Below, piece by piece: positions 32,544 to 41,111 of a DNA stretch of 64,000 nt. Both the position numbers and the translations under genes were made by a program. How positions within the stretch are numbered: the first letter of the stretch is position 1; each line of letters starts with the position of its first letter. This stretch comes from HGM04593 sp045647885 (GTDB lineage Bacteria; Bacteroidota; Bacteroidia; Bacteroidales; Bacteroidaceae): contig JAZRMX010000015.1 of the NCBI GenBank assembly GCA_045647885.1, positions 20,227 through 84,226 of the forward strand. The letters run 5' to 3'. The notes beneath the pieces were generated by a model. That model made no database searches, was not told where the DNA came from, and saw nothing but the letters and a program-made list of their open reading frames with translations.

Positions 32544-33503
32544 TTAGTTTTTCCAACCGAGAGCCGATGCACCGAGTACCGCCGCATCTGCTCCGGGGAG
32601 AGAAGACTTAAGCACTTTCACCTTGTTCTTCCACAAGAAGACTACGTTCTCGTTCATACGTTTACGTATGGGCTCGAGCAGGAGGTCACCGGCATTGGCA
32701 AGACCGCCGAAAAGCACGATAGCCTCGGGAGCCGAGAATGCAATGAAGTTACAGAATGCATCACCAAGAACATTTCCTGTAAACTCAAAAATCTCTTTTG
32801 CTAGTTCGTCGCCCTGCATAGCCGCGTCGAAAAGCATCTTTGAAGTAAGCTCGTTCATACAAACATCGCGCAAACTGCTGGGAATGTCGCGCTCAACAAG
32901 CCATTTCTTAGCTGTGCGCACAATACCTGTAGCCGATGCGTAGGTTTCAAGACAGTCCACACGACCGCAACCACACTGACGACCCTCGAGCACGGGTGCT
33001 GTAACGTGACCAAGCTCACCTGCAAAACCATCGTGACCGTAAATAAGCTGACCATTAGCCACAATACCACTACCCACACCTGTACCAAGAGTAATGTAGA
33101 CAAAGTCCTTCATACCCTGCGCAACGCCATATTTCATCTCGCCGATAGCTGCAGCGTTAGCATCATTGGTAACCTTTGTGGGTATACCGGTCTTCTTCTC
33201 CATAAGCCAGCCCAGGGGCACAATGCCCTTCCAGGGAAGGTTGGCTGCATTCACAATCTCACCTGTGTAATAATTTGCCATAGGGGCACCAATTCCGATA
33301 CCCTCTATTTTTCCCTGCACGCCACACTCTTCGGCAAGTTTGTTTATCACACGGGCAAGAGTGTCGGTATACTCCTCAATCTCGGGATGAGCCTGAGTCT
33401 TTGTTGTATCGTCTTTAGCAAGGATATTACCTTTTGCATCGACAAGACCAATAACGGTATTTGTACCGCCAAGGTCAATTCCAATTACATACTTTTCGTT
33501 CAT
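32544..33503 (-). CDS. ROK-family sugar kinase (glucose/N-acetylhexosamine type)
   Basis: A 319-residue cytosolic kinase. The N-terminal phosphate loop IGIDLGGTNTVIGLV, the catalytic-base region NDANAAAIGE, the glycine-rich VYITLGTGVGSGIV and the zinc motif CGCGRVDCLE (with upstream HDGFAGELGH) define ROK. It has no DNA-binding domain, so it is a kinase, not a repressor. Neighbouring hexosaminidase, sialidase and NagB-like genes suggest GlcNAc or ManNAc as well as glucose as possible substrates; sequence reading cannot choose. Confidence 0.88.
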   Translation of the reverse strand: MNEKYVIGIDLGGTNTVIGLVDAKGNILAKDDTTKTQAHPEIEEYTDTLARVINKLAEECGVQGKIEGIGIGAPMANYYTGEIVNAANLPWKGIVPLGWLMEKKTGIPTKVTNDANAAAIGEMKYGVAQGMKDFVYITLGTGVGSGIVANGQLIYGHDGFAGELGHVTAPVLEGRQCGCGRVDCLETYASATGIVRTAKKWLVERDIPSSLRDVCMNELTSKMLFDAAMQGDELAKEIFEFTGNVLGDAFCNFIAFSAPEAIVLFGGLANAGDLLLEPIRKRMNENVVFLWKNKVKVLKSSLPGADAAVLGASALGWKN

Positions 33504-33550
33504 AGTTATGATTAATTTAAAATCTGTTACGATTAAAGTTTACAACTTTG

Positions 33551-33558
33551 CGAATATA
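33551..33558 (-). promoter_or_regulatory. -7 box of the ROK gene (TATATTCG)
   Basis: TATATTCG on the minus strand followed by C is one change from consensus and lies 47 bases before the ATG. Confidence 0.4.
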
Positions 33559-33616
33559 AAGAAAATTTCATACAACACATAAATGATTGAGAAAAAAAAC
33601 AAAAAAAGAGAGTTAT

Positions 33617-33648
33617 TTTGTGTTTCATACCGCTTGGTATTATCTTTG
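33617..33648 (+). promoter_or_regulatory. Promoter of the GH20 gene at 33690
   Basis: TTTG (33617-33620), a 20-base spacer and TATCTTTG (33641-33648) form an exact -33/-7 pair, with the ATG 41 bases downstream. Confidence 0.75.
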
Positions 33649-33689
33649 CAGAGGATAAATGACAAAACCAAAAAACAAGCAATATCGTT

Positions 33690-35357
33690 ATGAAACAGTT
33701 TCTTTTACTTTTAGTCCTTGCGCTTACCAACATTGCAGCGTCAGTGGCACAGACCGCCAGTATTCCTCCCATAGTCCCAATTCCCCAGAAAACCACTCCG
33801 GGGCATAAAGGCTGTTTCTTTGAAATTACTCCCGGCACAATTATTGTGGATTTGACCGAGGGTAGTACAAAAGATGCCATTGCAGAACTTGACCGCATTA
33901 CTGAGACTGTTTTCGGCCAAAGACTCAAGAAAGCGACATCGGTGAAAGGCTCCGGCAACATCATCATCAGAAAAGACAACAGCCTGCCTGCCGAAGGATA
34001 CAAACTCGACATAAGACCCGAAAATATTGTAATACAGTGCAGCACAGCTAACGGTGCCTTCTATGCCACACAAACACTCAAGCAGCTAATTCCCGTACAG
34101 GCCTACGAGACTCCTCTCGACCTGACTTCACTGAAGCTCTCCACCATAACAATAGAAGATGCTCCCCACTTCCCCTACCGTGGATTCATGCTCGACTGTT
34201 CGCGTCACTTCTGGAGCGTAGAAACCATAAAGGAGGTTCTTGACATTCTTGCATTGCACAAAATAAACCGCTTTCACTGGCATCTCACCGAAGACCAGGG
34301 CTGGCGCATTGAAATAAAGAAATATCCCTTGCTCACAAAGAAGGGCAGCCTGCGAAAGGAGACCACTACAGGACATAACGAAGGTTTCGACGGCATACCC
34401 TATGGCGGCTATTACACACAGAAGGATATAAAGGAGATTGTAAAGTATGCAGCAGAACGTTTCATTACAATAATACCCGAGATTGAGATTCCCGGACACT
34501 CTCTCGGCGCTCTTTGCGCCTACCCCCACCTTGGTTGCCGTGGCGAAGAGGGCAACTATGAGACCTGGTCTATGTGGGGTGTTTCGCCACAAATTGCCTG
34601 TGCCGGCAAGGAGAGCACATTTGAATTCTGGGAAAATGTATTAAAGGAAGTTGTGGAACTGTTCCCCTCGGAATACATACACATCGGTGGCGACGAAGCA
34701 CCCCGCGACGAGTGGAAAGTGTGCGAGCTTTGCCAGAAACGCATTAAAGAGAACAACCTCAAGAACGAGGCCGAGCTGCAATCGTACGTTACGGAGCGTA
34801 TAGAAAAATTCCTTAACAGCAAAGGAAGAAAAATAATCGGCTGGGACGAGATTCTCGAAGGTGGTGTTTCGCAGAACGCAACCATTATGTCGTGGAGAGG
34901 AGCTTCGGGTGGTATTAACGCCGCACGCAAAGGCAACTATGCCATAATGACTCCCAACAGCAACTGTTATCTCGACTACTACCAGACAGCCGACCGTACC
35001 GATGAGCCCGATGCCATAGGCGGATACCTCCCCTTGAGCAAGAGCTACGAGCTCAACCCATATGACAAGCTCACCCCCGAAGAGCAGAAATACATTCTCG
35101 GCGTTCAGGGTAACCTGTGGTGCGAATATATACCCACTCCCATGCAGTTGCAGTATATGACACTCCCCCGTTTGAGCGCCATTGCCGAAATCGGTTGGAG
35201 CAACCCCACTGCCGAAGAGAAAAAAAGCAACTGCTTTATAGAGCGTGCAAAACATCTCTCCCGTTACTATTCTGTGTTCGGATGGAACTTTGCAAAGCAC
35301 TTCTACGAAGGTACCACTCCTAGCGAAACGGAGAAGAACAAATTCCGCGGTTGGTAA
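33690..35357 (+). CDS. Beta-N-acetylhexosaminidase, GH20
   Basis: A 555-residue secreted exo-enzyme with a signal peptide (MKQFLLLLVLALTNIAASVAQ). A GH20b-type domain (about 25-150) precedes the catalytic barrel, which opens with APHFPYRGFMLDCSRHFW and FHWHLTEDQGWRIEIKKYP. The catalytic Asp-Glu pair is in HIGGDEAPRDEW (about 335-336). WDEILEGGV and VQGNLWCEY line the substrate pocket. It should release terminal beta-GlcNAc or GalNAc from glycans by substrate-assisted catalysis. It has no C-terminal add-ons and ends in a hairpin terminator. Confidence 0.93.
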   Translation: MKQFLLLLVLALTNIAASVAQTASIPPIVPIPQKTTPGHKGCFFEITPGTIIVDLTEGSTKDAIAELDRITETVFGQRLKKATSVKGSGNIIIRKDNSLPAEGYKLDIRPENIVIQCSTANGAFYATQTLKQLIPVQAYETPLDLTSLKLSTITIEDAPHFPYRGFMLDCSRHFWSVETIKEVLDILALHKINRFHWHLTEDQGWRIEIKKYPLLTKKGSLRKETTTGHNEGFDGIPYGGYYTQKDIKEIVKYAAERFITIIPEIEIPGHSLGALCAYPHLGCRGEEGNYETWSMWGVSPQIACAGKESTFEFWENVLKEVVELFPSEYIHIGGDEAPRDEWKVCELCQKRIKENNLKNEAELQSYVTERIEKFLNSKGRKIIGWDEILEGGVSQNATIMSWRGASGGINAARKGNYAIMTPNSNCYLDYYQTADRTDEPDAIGGYLPLSKSYELNPYDKLTPEEQKYILGVQGNLWCEYIPTPMQLQYMTLPRLSAIAEIGWSNPTAEEKKSNCFIERAKHLSRYYSVFGWNFAKHFYEGTTPSETEKNKFRGW

Positions 35358-35367
35358 AACAATCCAT

Positions 35368-35405
35368 AAAAAAAGCATCAAACCAAAAAGTTTGATGCTT
35401 TTTTA
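35368..35405. terminator. Bidirectional terminator
   Basis: AAAAAAAGCATCAAAC pairs with GTTTGATGCTTTTTT around CAAAAA, between the GH20 and the convergent lipoprotein gene. Confidence 0.88.
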
Positions 35406-35420
35406 TTGGCAATAAATCCT

Positions 35421-35753
35421 TTATTTCTTTTTCTTTTCAAGTTCGAAACGTTTAGCCATTGCAGCCTTGCTCACCTGGTTGTAAGCCTTTATCTTGCGTT
35501 CATACACCTTGACTGTTTTCTCATCCTTGCCAGGACGTGAGCGGTACAGTTCGGACTCCTCGGGATACTCCAAGGAGAGGTTCTTTATATCTGCTCTAAA
35601 GTGTTTCATAACCAAATGCAATTCATCCACAGAACCTGCATCCTCAACCAAATCTTTTGCGTCGTCGCACAAATCCTCATACTTGTCAATGTAGGTGTTG
35701 CCACACGAAACGACAAACAGCACCGACAATGCCAACAAAAATAGTTTCTTCAT
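35421..35753 (-). CDS. Small putative lipoprotein, unknown function
   Basis: A 110-residue protein with a lipoprotein signal (MKKLFLLALSVLFVVSCGN, Cys17). A helical, highly charged body follows (DLCDDAKDLVEDAGSVDELH) and ends KRFELEKKKK. Nothing recognisable beyond that. The length and composition look like the conserved helical lipoproteins of Bacteroidales. A -7 box and a hairpin leader lie upstream. Confidence 0.68.
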   Translation of the reverse strand: MKKLFLLALSVLFVVSCGNTYIDKYEDLCDDAKDLVEDAGSVDELHLVMKHFRADIKNLSLEYPEESELYRSRPGKDEKTVKVYERKIKAYNQVSKAAMAKRFELEKKKK

Positions 35754-35778
35754 AATAATTCACTGTTTTTTATAAACA

Positions 35779-35820
35779 CTCCCCAACCTTTGCCGGGGAG
35801 TTTTCCTGTGTGCAAATATA
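35779..35820 (-). promoter_or_regulatory. -7 box and hairpin leader of the small lipoprotein gene
   Basis: TATATTTG on the minus strand (35813-35820) is a perfect -7 match. The transcript would begin just before a 6-bp GC stem (CTCCCC/GGGGAG, 35779-35800), about 25 bases ahead of the ATG. The hairpin could shape translation or mRNA stability. Confidence 0.4.
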
Positions 35821-35881
35821 TCATTTTTATCTCTCTCTTTGTAAAAAAAACAAAAAATATACGGGTTTGAATTCCAAAAAT

Positions 35882-35911
35882 TTTGTTTTATATAATTAAT
35901 TCCTACTTTTG
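35882..35911 (+). promoter_or_regulatory. Promoter of the large sialidase gene
   Basis: TTTG (35882-35885) and TACTTTTG (35904-35911) with an 18-base spacer. The palindrome GCAGTAAACTGC follows directly. Confidence 0.6.
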
Positions 35912-35958
35912 CAGTAAACTGCAAATTTAAAAAAACTTTAACTTAAAACCATAATAAC

Positions 35959-38900
35959 TTGAAAACGATTTTTACTTCGCTCATTTGCAGCATTCTGGCA
36001 ACAGCCATAGCTTTTGCCGACGGTCCGTTCCGTAACCACAGGTACGACGCATTTAAAGTACTGCCCGTAAATTCGGAGCAGATAGTATTCATTGGTAACA
36101 GCATCACCAACATGCACGAGTGGTGGGAGGCTTTCGACAACCATAACGTGGTGAACCGCGGAGTGTCGGGAGCTATCACCGACGAAGGCCTCGCCAACAT
36201 TGAAGCCATAGCTGCCGGTAAGCCCAAGAAGGTGTTTATGATGCTCGGCACCAACGATCTTGGTACTTCGGGAATTAATACCACCGAACACGTGCTGACC
36301 AATACAAGGATGATTGTTGAACGTTTCCAAGCAACATCACCCGACACAGAGCTATACATTCAGAGTATTCTCCCCAGCACAAGCGGTTTGCGCACACTGG
36401 AGATTCTCCGTGCTACAAACGACGCTCTCAAGGCTCTCTGTACCGAAAAAGAGATTACATACATAGACCTTTGGGATAGCATGATGGGAATAACCACCAA
36501 CGCCCTATCTTACGACAACCTGCACTTGACTGCAGCAGGCTACCAGATATGGTGCAACACCATCGCCCCCTTGGTTGCCGACAACCCTACTGCAACCTCT
36601 GTCTACCCCACAAACACCGCCAGCCTGCAAGCCGATGGAGGATTGACCGGCGCTTATGGCATGAGAGCGACAGTGTTCAGTATGTTGCCCGTGAAAAGCG
36701 ACGACATTCTTATCATTGGCGACGAAATGGTACACGGCGGCGAGTGGCACGAACTCTTGAAAAGCAGCAAAGTAAAGAGCCGTGGAACAGCCTGGGGCTA
36801 TCCCGGTCCCTCTCTCGCGCAGGTACTTTCAGAGATTCCTGTCATTCTGCACAACAACGCTACACCGGCTCAGATATTCCTGTACACCGGTGTGAGTGAC
36901 ATAAACAACAGCTCAACATCTATTGAAACTGCCTTTACAAACTATAAGAATATAGTTGCGAAGATACACGAGCTGTCACCCTCGACAAAGGTAACCATTA
37001 TGAGCCTCCAGCCCACCTCCACAGCCGCAACAAACACCGGTCGTGTAGTGCCCTTCAACGAGAAGCTCAAGGAGTATGCAGCATCAAGCACCACCGACAA
37101 TATTGAATATCTCGATATCTATACCGATTTTGTAAGCAACAACACCGGTAACAGCAGCTACTTCAACGGCAATTACCTTTATGGCAAAGGCTACGTAAAG
37201 GTAGCCCAGAAGATTGCAAGCGCAATAAACGACAGCAACATCACTGCCATTACCGACCAGGAGGCCAACAACACCTATACTGGATTTACAAATCGCACTG
37301 CGCTCGGCAATGCAATAACAGCAGCAGCACAACTCCCCGAGGGTAACGGCACCGGAGAGTACACCACTACAGCCCTTGCCGATGTTAAAGCAGCCATAAC
37401 AGCTGCGTACAACGCTCTTGCAACTTCCAACAACGCAAGCGACACTTTTACCGACAAAATTACTGCACTCACCAACGCAACCACAGCAGTATTGCCACAG
37501 ATAAATATGCCTGTTGCAAGCACCGCAGGTAACGAGGTTTGGTATCAATTATACACACCTAACCGTGGAAGTCGCTACCTCTCCTCTATGGGAGCCGGCA
37601 GCAACGCAATAGGTAAAGAGCAGAACAACTACGAGCGCAGTATGTGGAAATTCACCTTGCGCAGCAACGGTACATACAATATAATCAACCGCAAGGATGG
37701 TTCTTACCTCAACCCCACAGCAAGCTACAACACTGCAATATCTACAAGCGAGACAGAACCGACTTCGGGATGGTCTTTGAGCTATTCAAACAGCGCAGGA
37801 TTGTACATAATCAACAGCGGTACAGTACAGCTCAACCAGACACAGGAAGCACTCGGATGGAAAGTCTATAACTGGAGTGGTAACCAGGCTGGTACCGACC
37901 GTGGCGATGCCGGTTGTCAGTATAAGATAGCACTTGTAACAGGCGAGCCCGATGTTGAAACCATTCAGCCCAACCAGCTCGAAAACACAAGTAGCCTTGT
38001 AAACGGCTGGTATCGTATTGTTGCCGTTGCAGGCACCGCCAACGATATGACAAATGCCATAAACAGCGGCAAGAACCACATCGTAAACGCAACTGCGGAA
38101 TACAAGCAGAATGCAAGCAACTACTACCCACTGAAATATGCAGCCCACAACGAGAGTAACCCCGTATTGAGTTATGTATATATAACAAAGAGTGGTAACA
38201 ACTATTACTTGACAGCTCTTAACGGCCACAAGGTGAACGAAAACTTCACCGCTTCGCGCACAGAGCCCGGCACAAAAACAGCCATCAGCGGCAGCAACGG
38301 AGTGTTCACCATCGGCAAATCGTCGGCCTACAATACAGGCAGTGCCGAATCGCCCTATGTAGGTAAATACAGCAATTCAAACACCACTTATAACATCTTC
38401 AAGCTATCCGCAGAAGAGCAGAGCAAATACACTATATATAATGTAGTGATAAGCGGAGCCGAGAATGCTTCGGAGATTGGCAACGATGTAAAACTCGTAT
38501 GCAACAACAGCGCGGTAAAAGGACTCACCTCGGTATATAACGGAGGATACTTCTTTGTACCCACAGGCACAACCATCACCGCTGCCGACTTTACCACAGC
38601 CGAGGTAACCGGCAAGACTCCCAAGACTACTATAAGCGGCAATACCATTACCGTTGAGTATATAACAGGCACATACGCCAGCCTCGGTGCAAAGATAGAG
38701 GAGGCAACTGAAGTGCTCGAGAACACCACAGCCGGCAACGACCCCGGTTGCTTCAAACAAAGCGAGCGCAGTAACCTGCAGGCTGCCATAAACACAGCAA
38801 CCTCCAAGAACAACACACAAGGCTTGAGCGAGACAGATATTAACGCAGCCATTACTGCTCTCAACAACGCCATCAACGCCTACAAAGCTACCCGCAATAA

Positions 38901-41037
38901 TGTCAAATACTCTACAGCCGGTAACGAGACCTGGTACTATATAGTATCGGCATCGGAACACGCTTATTGCAGCGGAAAGGCCATCAAGAAACGTGAAGGC
39001 GAGGCTTTGACCTATGCACAAAAGTCACTCGACCCCACTATGGTGTGGTGCTTCGAGAAGAACAGCAGCGGCAAGGTTGCCATACGCAACTACACCGGCG
39101 GATATATGTCAAAGATACAGGACAAGAACAACGCCGCAGCAGGTATGGTGGATGCAGCCGCATACAACTACACCATCACCCACTATGCCGATGGCTCGGT
39201 GGGCGACAGAGGCTTTACAATAAAATCGGATGCAAGCAGCAACCCCATACACGCACAAGAGGCCAACACCGTCATTGTTACTTGGGCGGCAGCAGCCAAC
39301 AACGCATCACTTTGGGGCTTGCACGCGCTCACACCCGAAGAGGTTGAGTCACAGATATCAATCACCGGCACCAACGTTCAGCTTGCCAACATAGGTACCG
39401 GAATCGGCAACAAGGATGCAGCACTCTTGCGCATAACCTTCACAGCCGAGGGCCTCAACGGAACAAAGAACCTCGAAGGCATAAAGGGTACAATGAACAG
39501 CAACGCTGTGACCAAGGTGAGAGCATACAGCATCCCCGATATGTATGAATACCGTGCCGGCAAGGGCAACGCCACCCTTTTGGGCGAAGCCACCACCGGC
39601 AACAACGGTAGCTTCAACATAGAGTTCACCTCGCCCATTGCCCTGAAGACCGGCAGCAGCGACTACTTGTGGATAACCGCCGACATCAGCGAGGATGCAC
39701 AAGAGGGTGATATTATCGACGCGGCAATAACCTCATACACAGTTGCCGGTGCTACAGTAGCCGAAACAAACGGTAACCCCCAACACTCAACCACAGTATT
39801 CCTCTCGGCAAGCACAGTTGAGTATCTTAACACTTACGACTCACGTTACTACCGTATACCCGCCATCACCACCGCCGTAAATGGTTGGTTGGTAGCCGTT
39901 ACCGACAAACGTTGGGGCTCAAACGGCGACCTCCCCAATAACATCGACGTTGTGGCACGGGTGAGCAAGGATAAGGGTGCAACATGGAGCGAACCCGTTA
40001 CCATTGCCGGTACAGCCGACCTCGGCGGCGACTACGGCCACGGCGACCCTGCAATCGTTACCGACGAAGAGACCGGCGACATCTTCGTGCTTGTATGTTC
40101 TAAAGAGGGATTCTTCTACGGCACACCCACAAGCCCGCAGCTCATCAAAGTAATCGTGAGCCACGACAACGGAGAAACCTGGGATGCCCCCGTGGACATT
40201 ACCAACCAGCTCTATGGTGCCGGCTGCAGCGACAGCGAGCGTAGCACAATACACTCACTCTTCCCCAGTTCCGGTTCATTTATGCAGACAAGAGATGGTA
40301 CTCTGATGTGTGTAGCACCCACACGCCCCACTTCAAACACCTCTCACGGAACCTTCCAGGCACGCATCATAAGTTCAAGCGACCACGGAGAGACTTGGAC
40401 ATTGAGCAATAACTACGCGATGCTCGATGCCGACGAATCGAAAATAGTAGAGCTCGACAATGGTGACCTCCTTGTTTCTTCACGTCACGCGTGGAACCGT
40501 TACTATGCAACCTCTAGCGATGGTGGAGATTCTTGGAGTGCCCGCGCAACCTGGAGCGACCTCTACGAGCCCGGATGTAACGGCGACCTCATACGCCTCA
40601 CATCAATCTCGGCAGGTGCGGACAAGAACCGCCTGTTGCACACTATACCCAACGCCGGCTCACGACAGAACGTAACAATCTTCTTGAGCACCGACGAAGG
40701 AAAAACTTGGCCCACCAAAAAGACCATCTGCCTCAAAGGCTCGGCATACTCATCGCTCACCATACTCCCCGACGGCACAATCGGTTGCTACTACGAGGAG
40801 GACGGCCTGGAGGGTGGTTACCAGATGCGTTATGTACGTTTCTCTCTCTCTTGGATGACAAACGGTGCCGACAGCATAACCGCCGACGATGTTACAACAT
40901 CCATTGAGTGCATCGAAGAGGTAAAAGCAGAGAATGCAGCAAACAACTGCATATACGACCTTATGGGTAATAAAGTTCTGCAACCTATTAAAGGACGCAT
41001 ATACATACAGAACAACAAAAAATTCATCGCCCAGTAA
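35959..41037 (+). CDS. Giant multidomain sialidase with two SGNH domains, FIVAR and lectin-like modules
   Basis: A 1692-residue secreted protein starting at TTG, since no ATG precedes the signal peptide (KTIFTSLICSILATAIAFADG). Domain order: an SGNH/GDSL esterase (about 25-215) with FIGNSIT (S48), GTND and DNLH (D185, H188); a second SGNH-like domain (about 230-430) with GDE in place of GDS; a FIVAR-like helical segment; beta-trefoil-like lectin modules around 515-660, 670-890 and 977-1130; another FIVAR at about 900-975; a BNR-associated N-domain (1133-1284); and a GH33 sialidase. The sialidase has YYRIPAI (about 1297) and Asp boxes SKDKGATW, SHDNGETW, SSDHGETW, SSDGGDSW and STDEGKTW. The C-terminal tail (YDLMGNKVLQPIKGRIYI) resembles a T9SS sorting signal. 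It should cleave terminal sialic acid and may also de-acetylate. Confidence 0.85.
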   Translation: MKTIFTSLICSILATAIAFADGPFRNHRYDAFKVLPVNSEQIVFIGNSITNMHEWWEAFDNHNVVNRGVSGAITDEGLANIEAIAAGKPKKVFMMLGTNDLGTSGINTTEHVLTNTRMIVERFQATSPDTELYIQSILPSTSGLRTLEILRATNDALKALCTEKEITYIDLWDSMMGITTNALSYDNLHLTAAGYQIWCNTIAPLVADNPTATSVYPTNTASLQADGGLTGAYGMRATVFSMLPVKSDDILIIGDEMVHGGEWHELLKSSKVKSRGTAWGYPGPSLAQVLSEIPVILHNNATPAQIFLYTGVSDINNSSTSIETAFTNYKNIVAKIHELSPSTKVTIMSLQPTSTAATNTGRVVPFNEKLKEYAASSTTDNIEYLDIYTDFVSNNTGNSSYFNGNYLYGKGYVKVAQKIASAINDSNITAITDQEANNTYTGFTNRTALGNAITAAAQLPEGNGTGEYTTTALADVKAAITAAYNALATSNNASDTFTDKITALTNATTAVLPQINMPVASTAGNEVWYQLYTPNRGSRYLSSMGAGSNAIGKEQNNYERSMWKFTLRSNGTYNIINRKDGSYLNPTASYNTAISTSETEPTSGWSLSYSNSAGLYIINSGTVQLNQTQEALGWKVYNWSGNQAGTDRGDAGCQYKIALVTGEPDVETIQPNQLENTSSLVNGWYRIVAVAGTANDMTNAINSGKNHIVNATAEYKQNASNYYPLKYAAHNESNPVLSYVYITKSGNNYYLTALNGHKVNENFTASRTEPGTKTAISGSNGVFTIGKSSAYNTGSAESPYVGKYSNSNTTYNIFKLSAEEQSKYTIYNVVISGAENASEIGNDVKLVCNNSAVKGLTSVYNGGYFFVPTGTTITAADFTTAEVTGKTPKTTISGNTITVEYITGTYASLGAKIEEATEVLENTTAGNDPGCFKQSERSNLQAAINTATSKNNTQGLSETDINAAITALNNAINAYKATRNNVKYSTAGNETWYYIVSASEHAYCSGKAIKKREGEALTYAQKSLDPTMVWCFEKNSSGKVAIRNYTGGYMSKIQDKNNAAAGMVDAAAYNYTITHYADGSVGDRGFTIKSDASSNPIHAQEANTVIVTWAAAANNASLWGLHALTPEEVESQISITGTNVQLANIGTGIGNKDAALLRITFTAEGLNGTKNLEGIKGTMNSNAVTKVRAYSIPDMYEYRAGKGNATLLGEATTGNNGSFNIEFTSPIALKTGSSDYLWITADISEDAQEGDIIDAAITSYTVAGATVAETNGNPQHSTTVFLSASTVEYLNTYDSRYYRIPAITTAVNGWLVAVTDKRWGSNGDLPNNIDVVARVSKDKGATWSEPVTIAGTADLGGDYGHGDPAIVTDEETGDIFVLVCSKEGFFYGTPTSPQLIKVIVSHDNGETWDAPVDITNQLYGAGCSDSERSTIHSLFPSSGSFMQTRDGTLMCVAPTRPTSNTSHGTFQARIISSSDHGETWTLSNNYAMLDADESKIVELDNGDLLVSSRHAWNRYYATSSDGGDSWSARATWSDLYEPGCNGDLIRLTSISAGADKNRLLHTIPNAGSRQNVTIFLSTDEGKTWPTKKTICLKGSAYSSLTILPDGTIGCYYEEDGLEGGYQMRYVRFSLSWMTNGADSITADDVTTSIECIEEVKAENAANNCIYDLMGNKVLQPIKGRIYIQNNKKFIAQ

Positions 41038-41056
41038 AACAAGAGGCATGCTTCAT

Positions 41057-41090
41057 AATCAAGGAGAGCATTAGTTCTCCTTGATTTTTT
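41057..41090 (+). terminator. Terminator behind the sialidase
   Basis: AATCAAGGAGA pairs with TCTCCTTGATT followed by a T-run. It separates the sialidase from the esterase gene, which may have its own promoter or rely on read-through. Confidence 0.8.
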
Positions 41091-41111
41091 AATAATACAA
41101 AACGAAATAAT

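Noticed and set aside
37200..39400. CRISPR-like repetition within the sialidase gene
   Set aside because: The repeated patterns are protein-level (FIVAR and trefoil modules, Asn/Thr/Ala-rich linkers). No regularly spaced identical DNA repeats occur here or elsewhere in the window.
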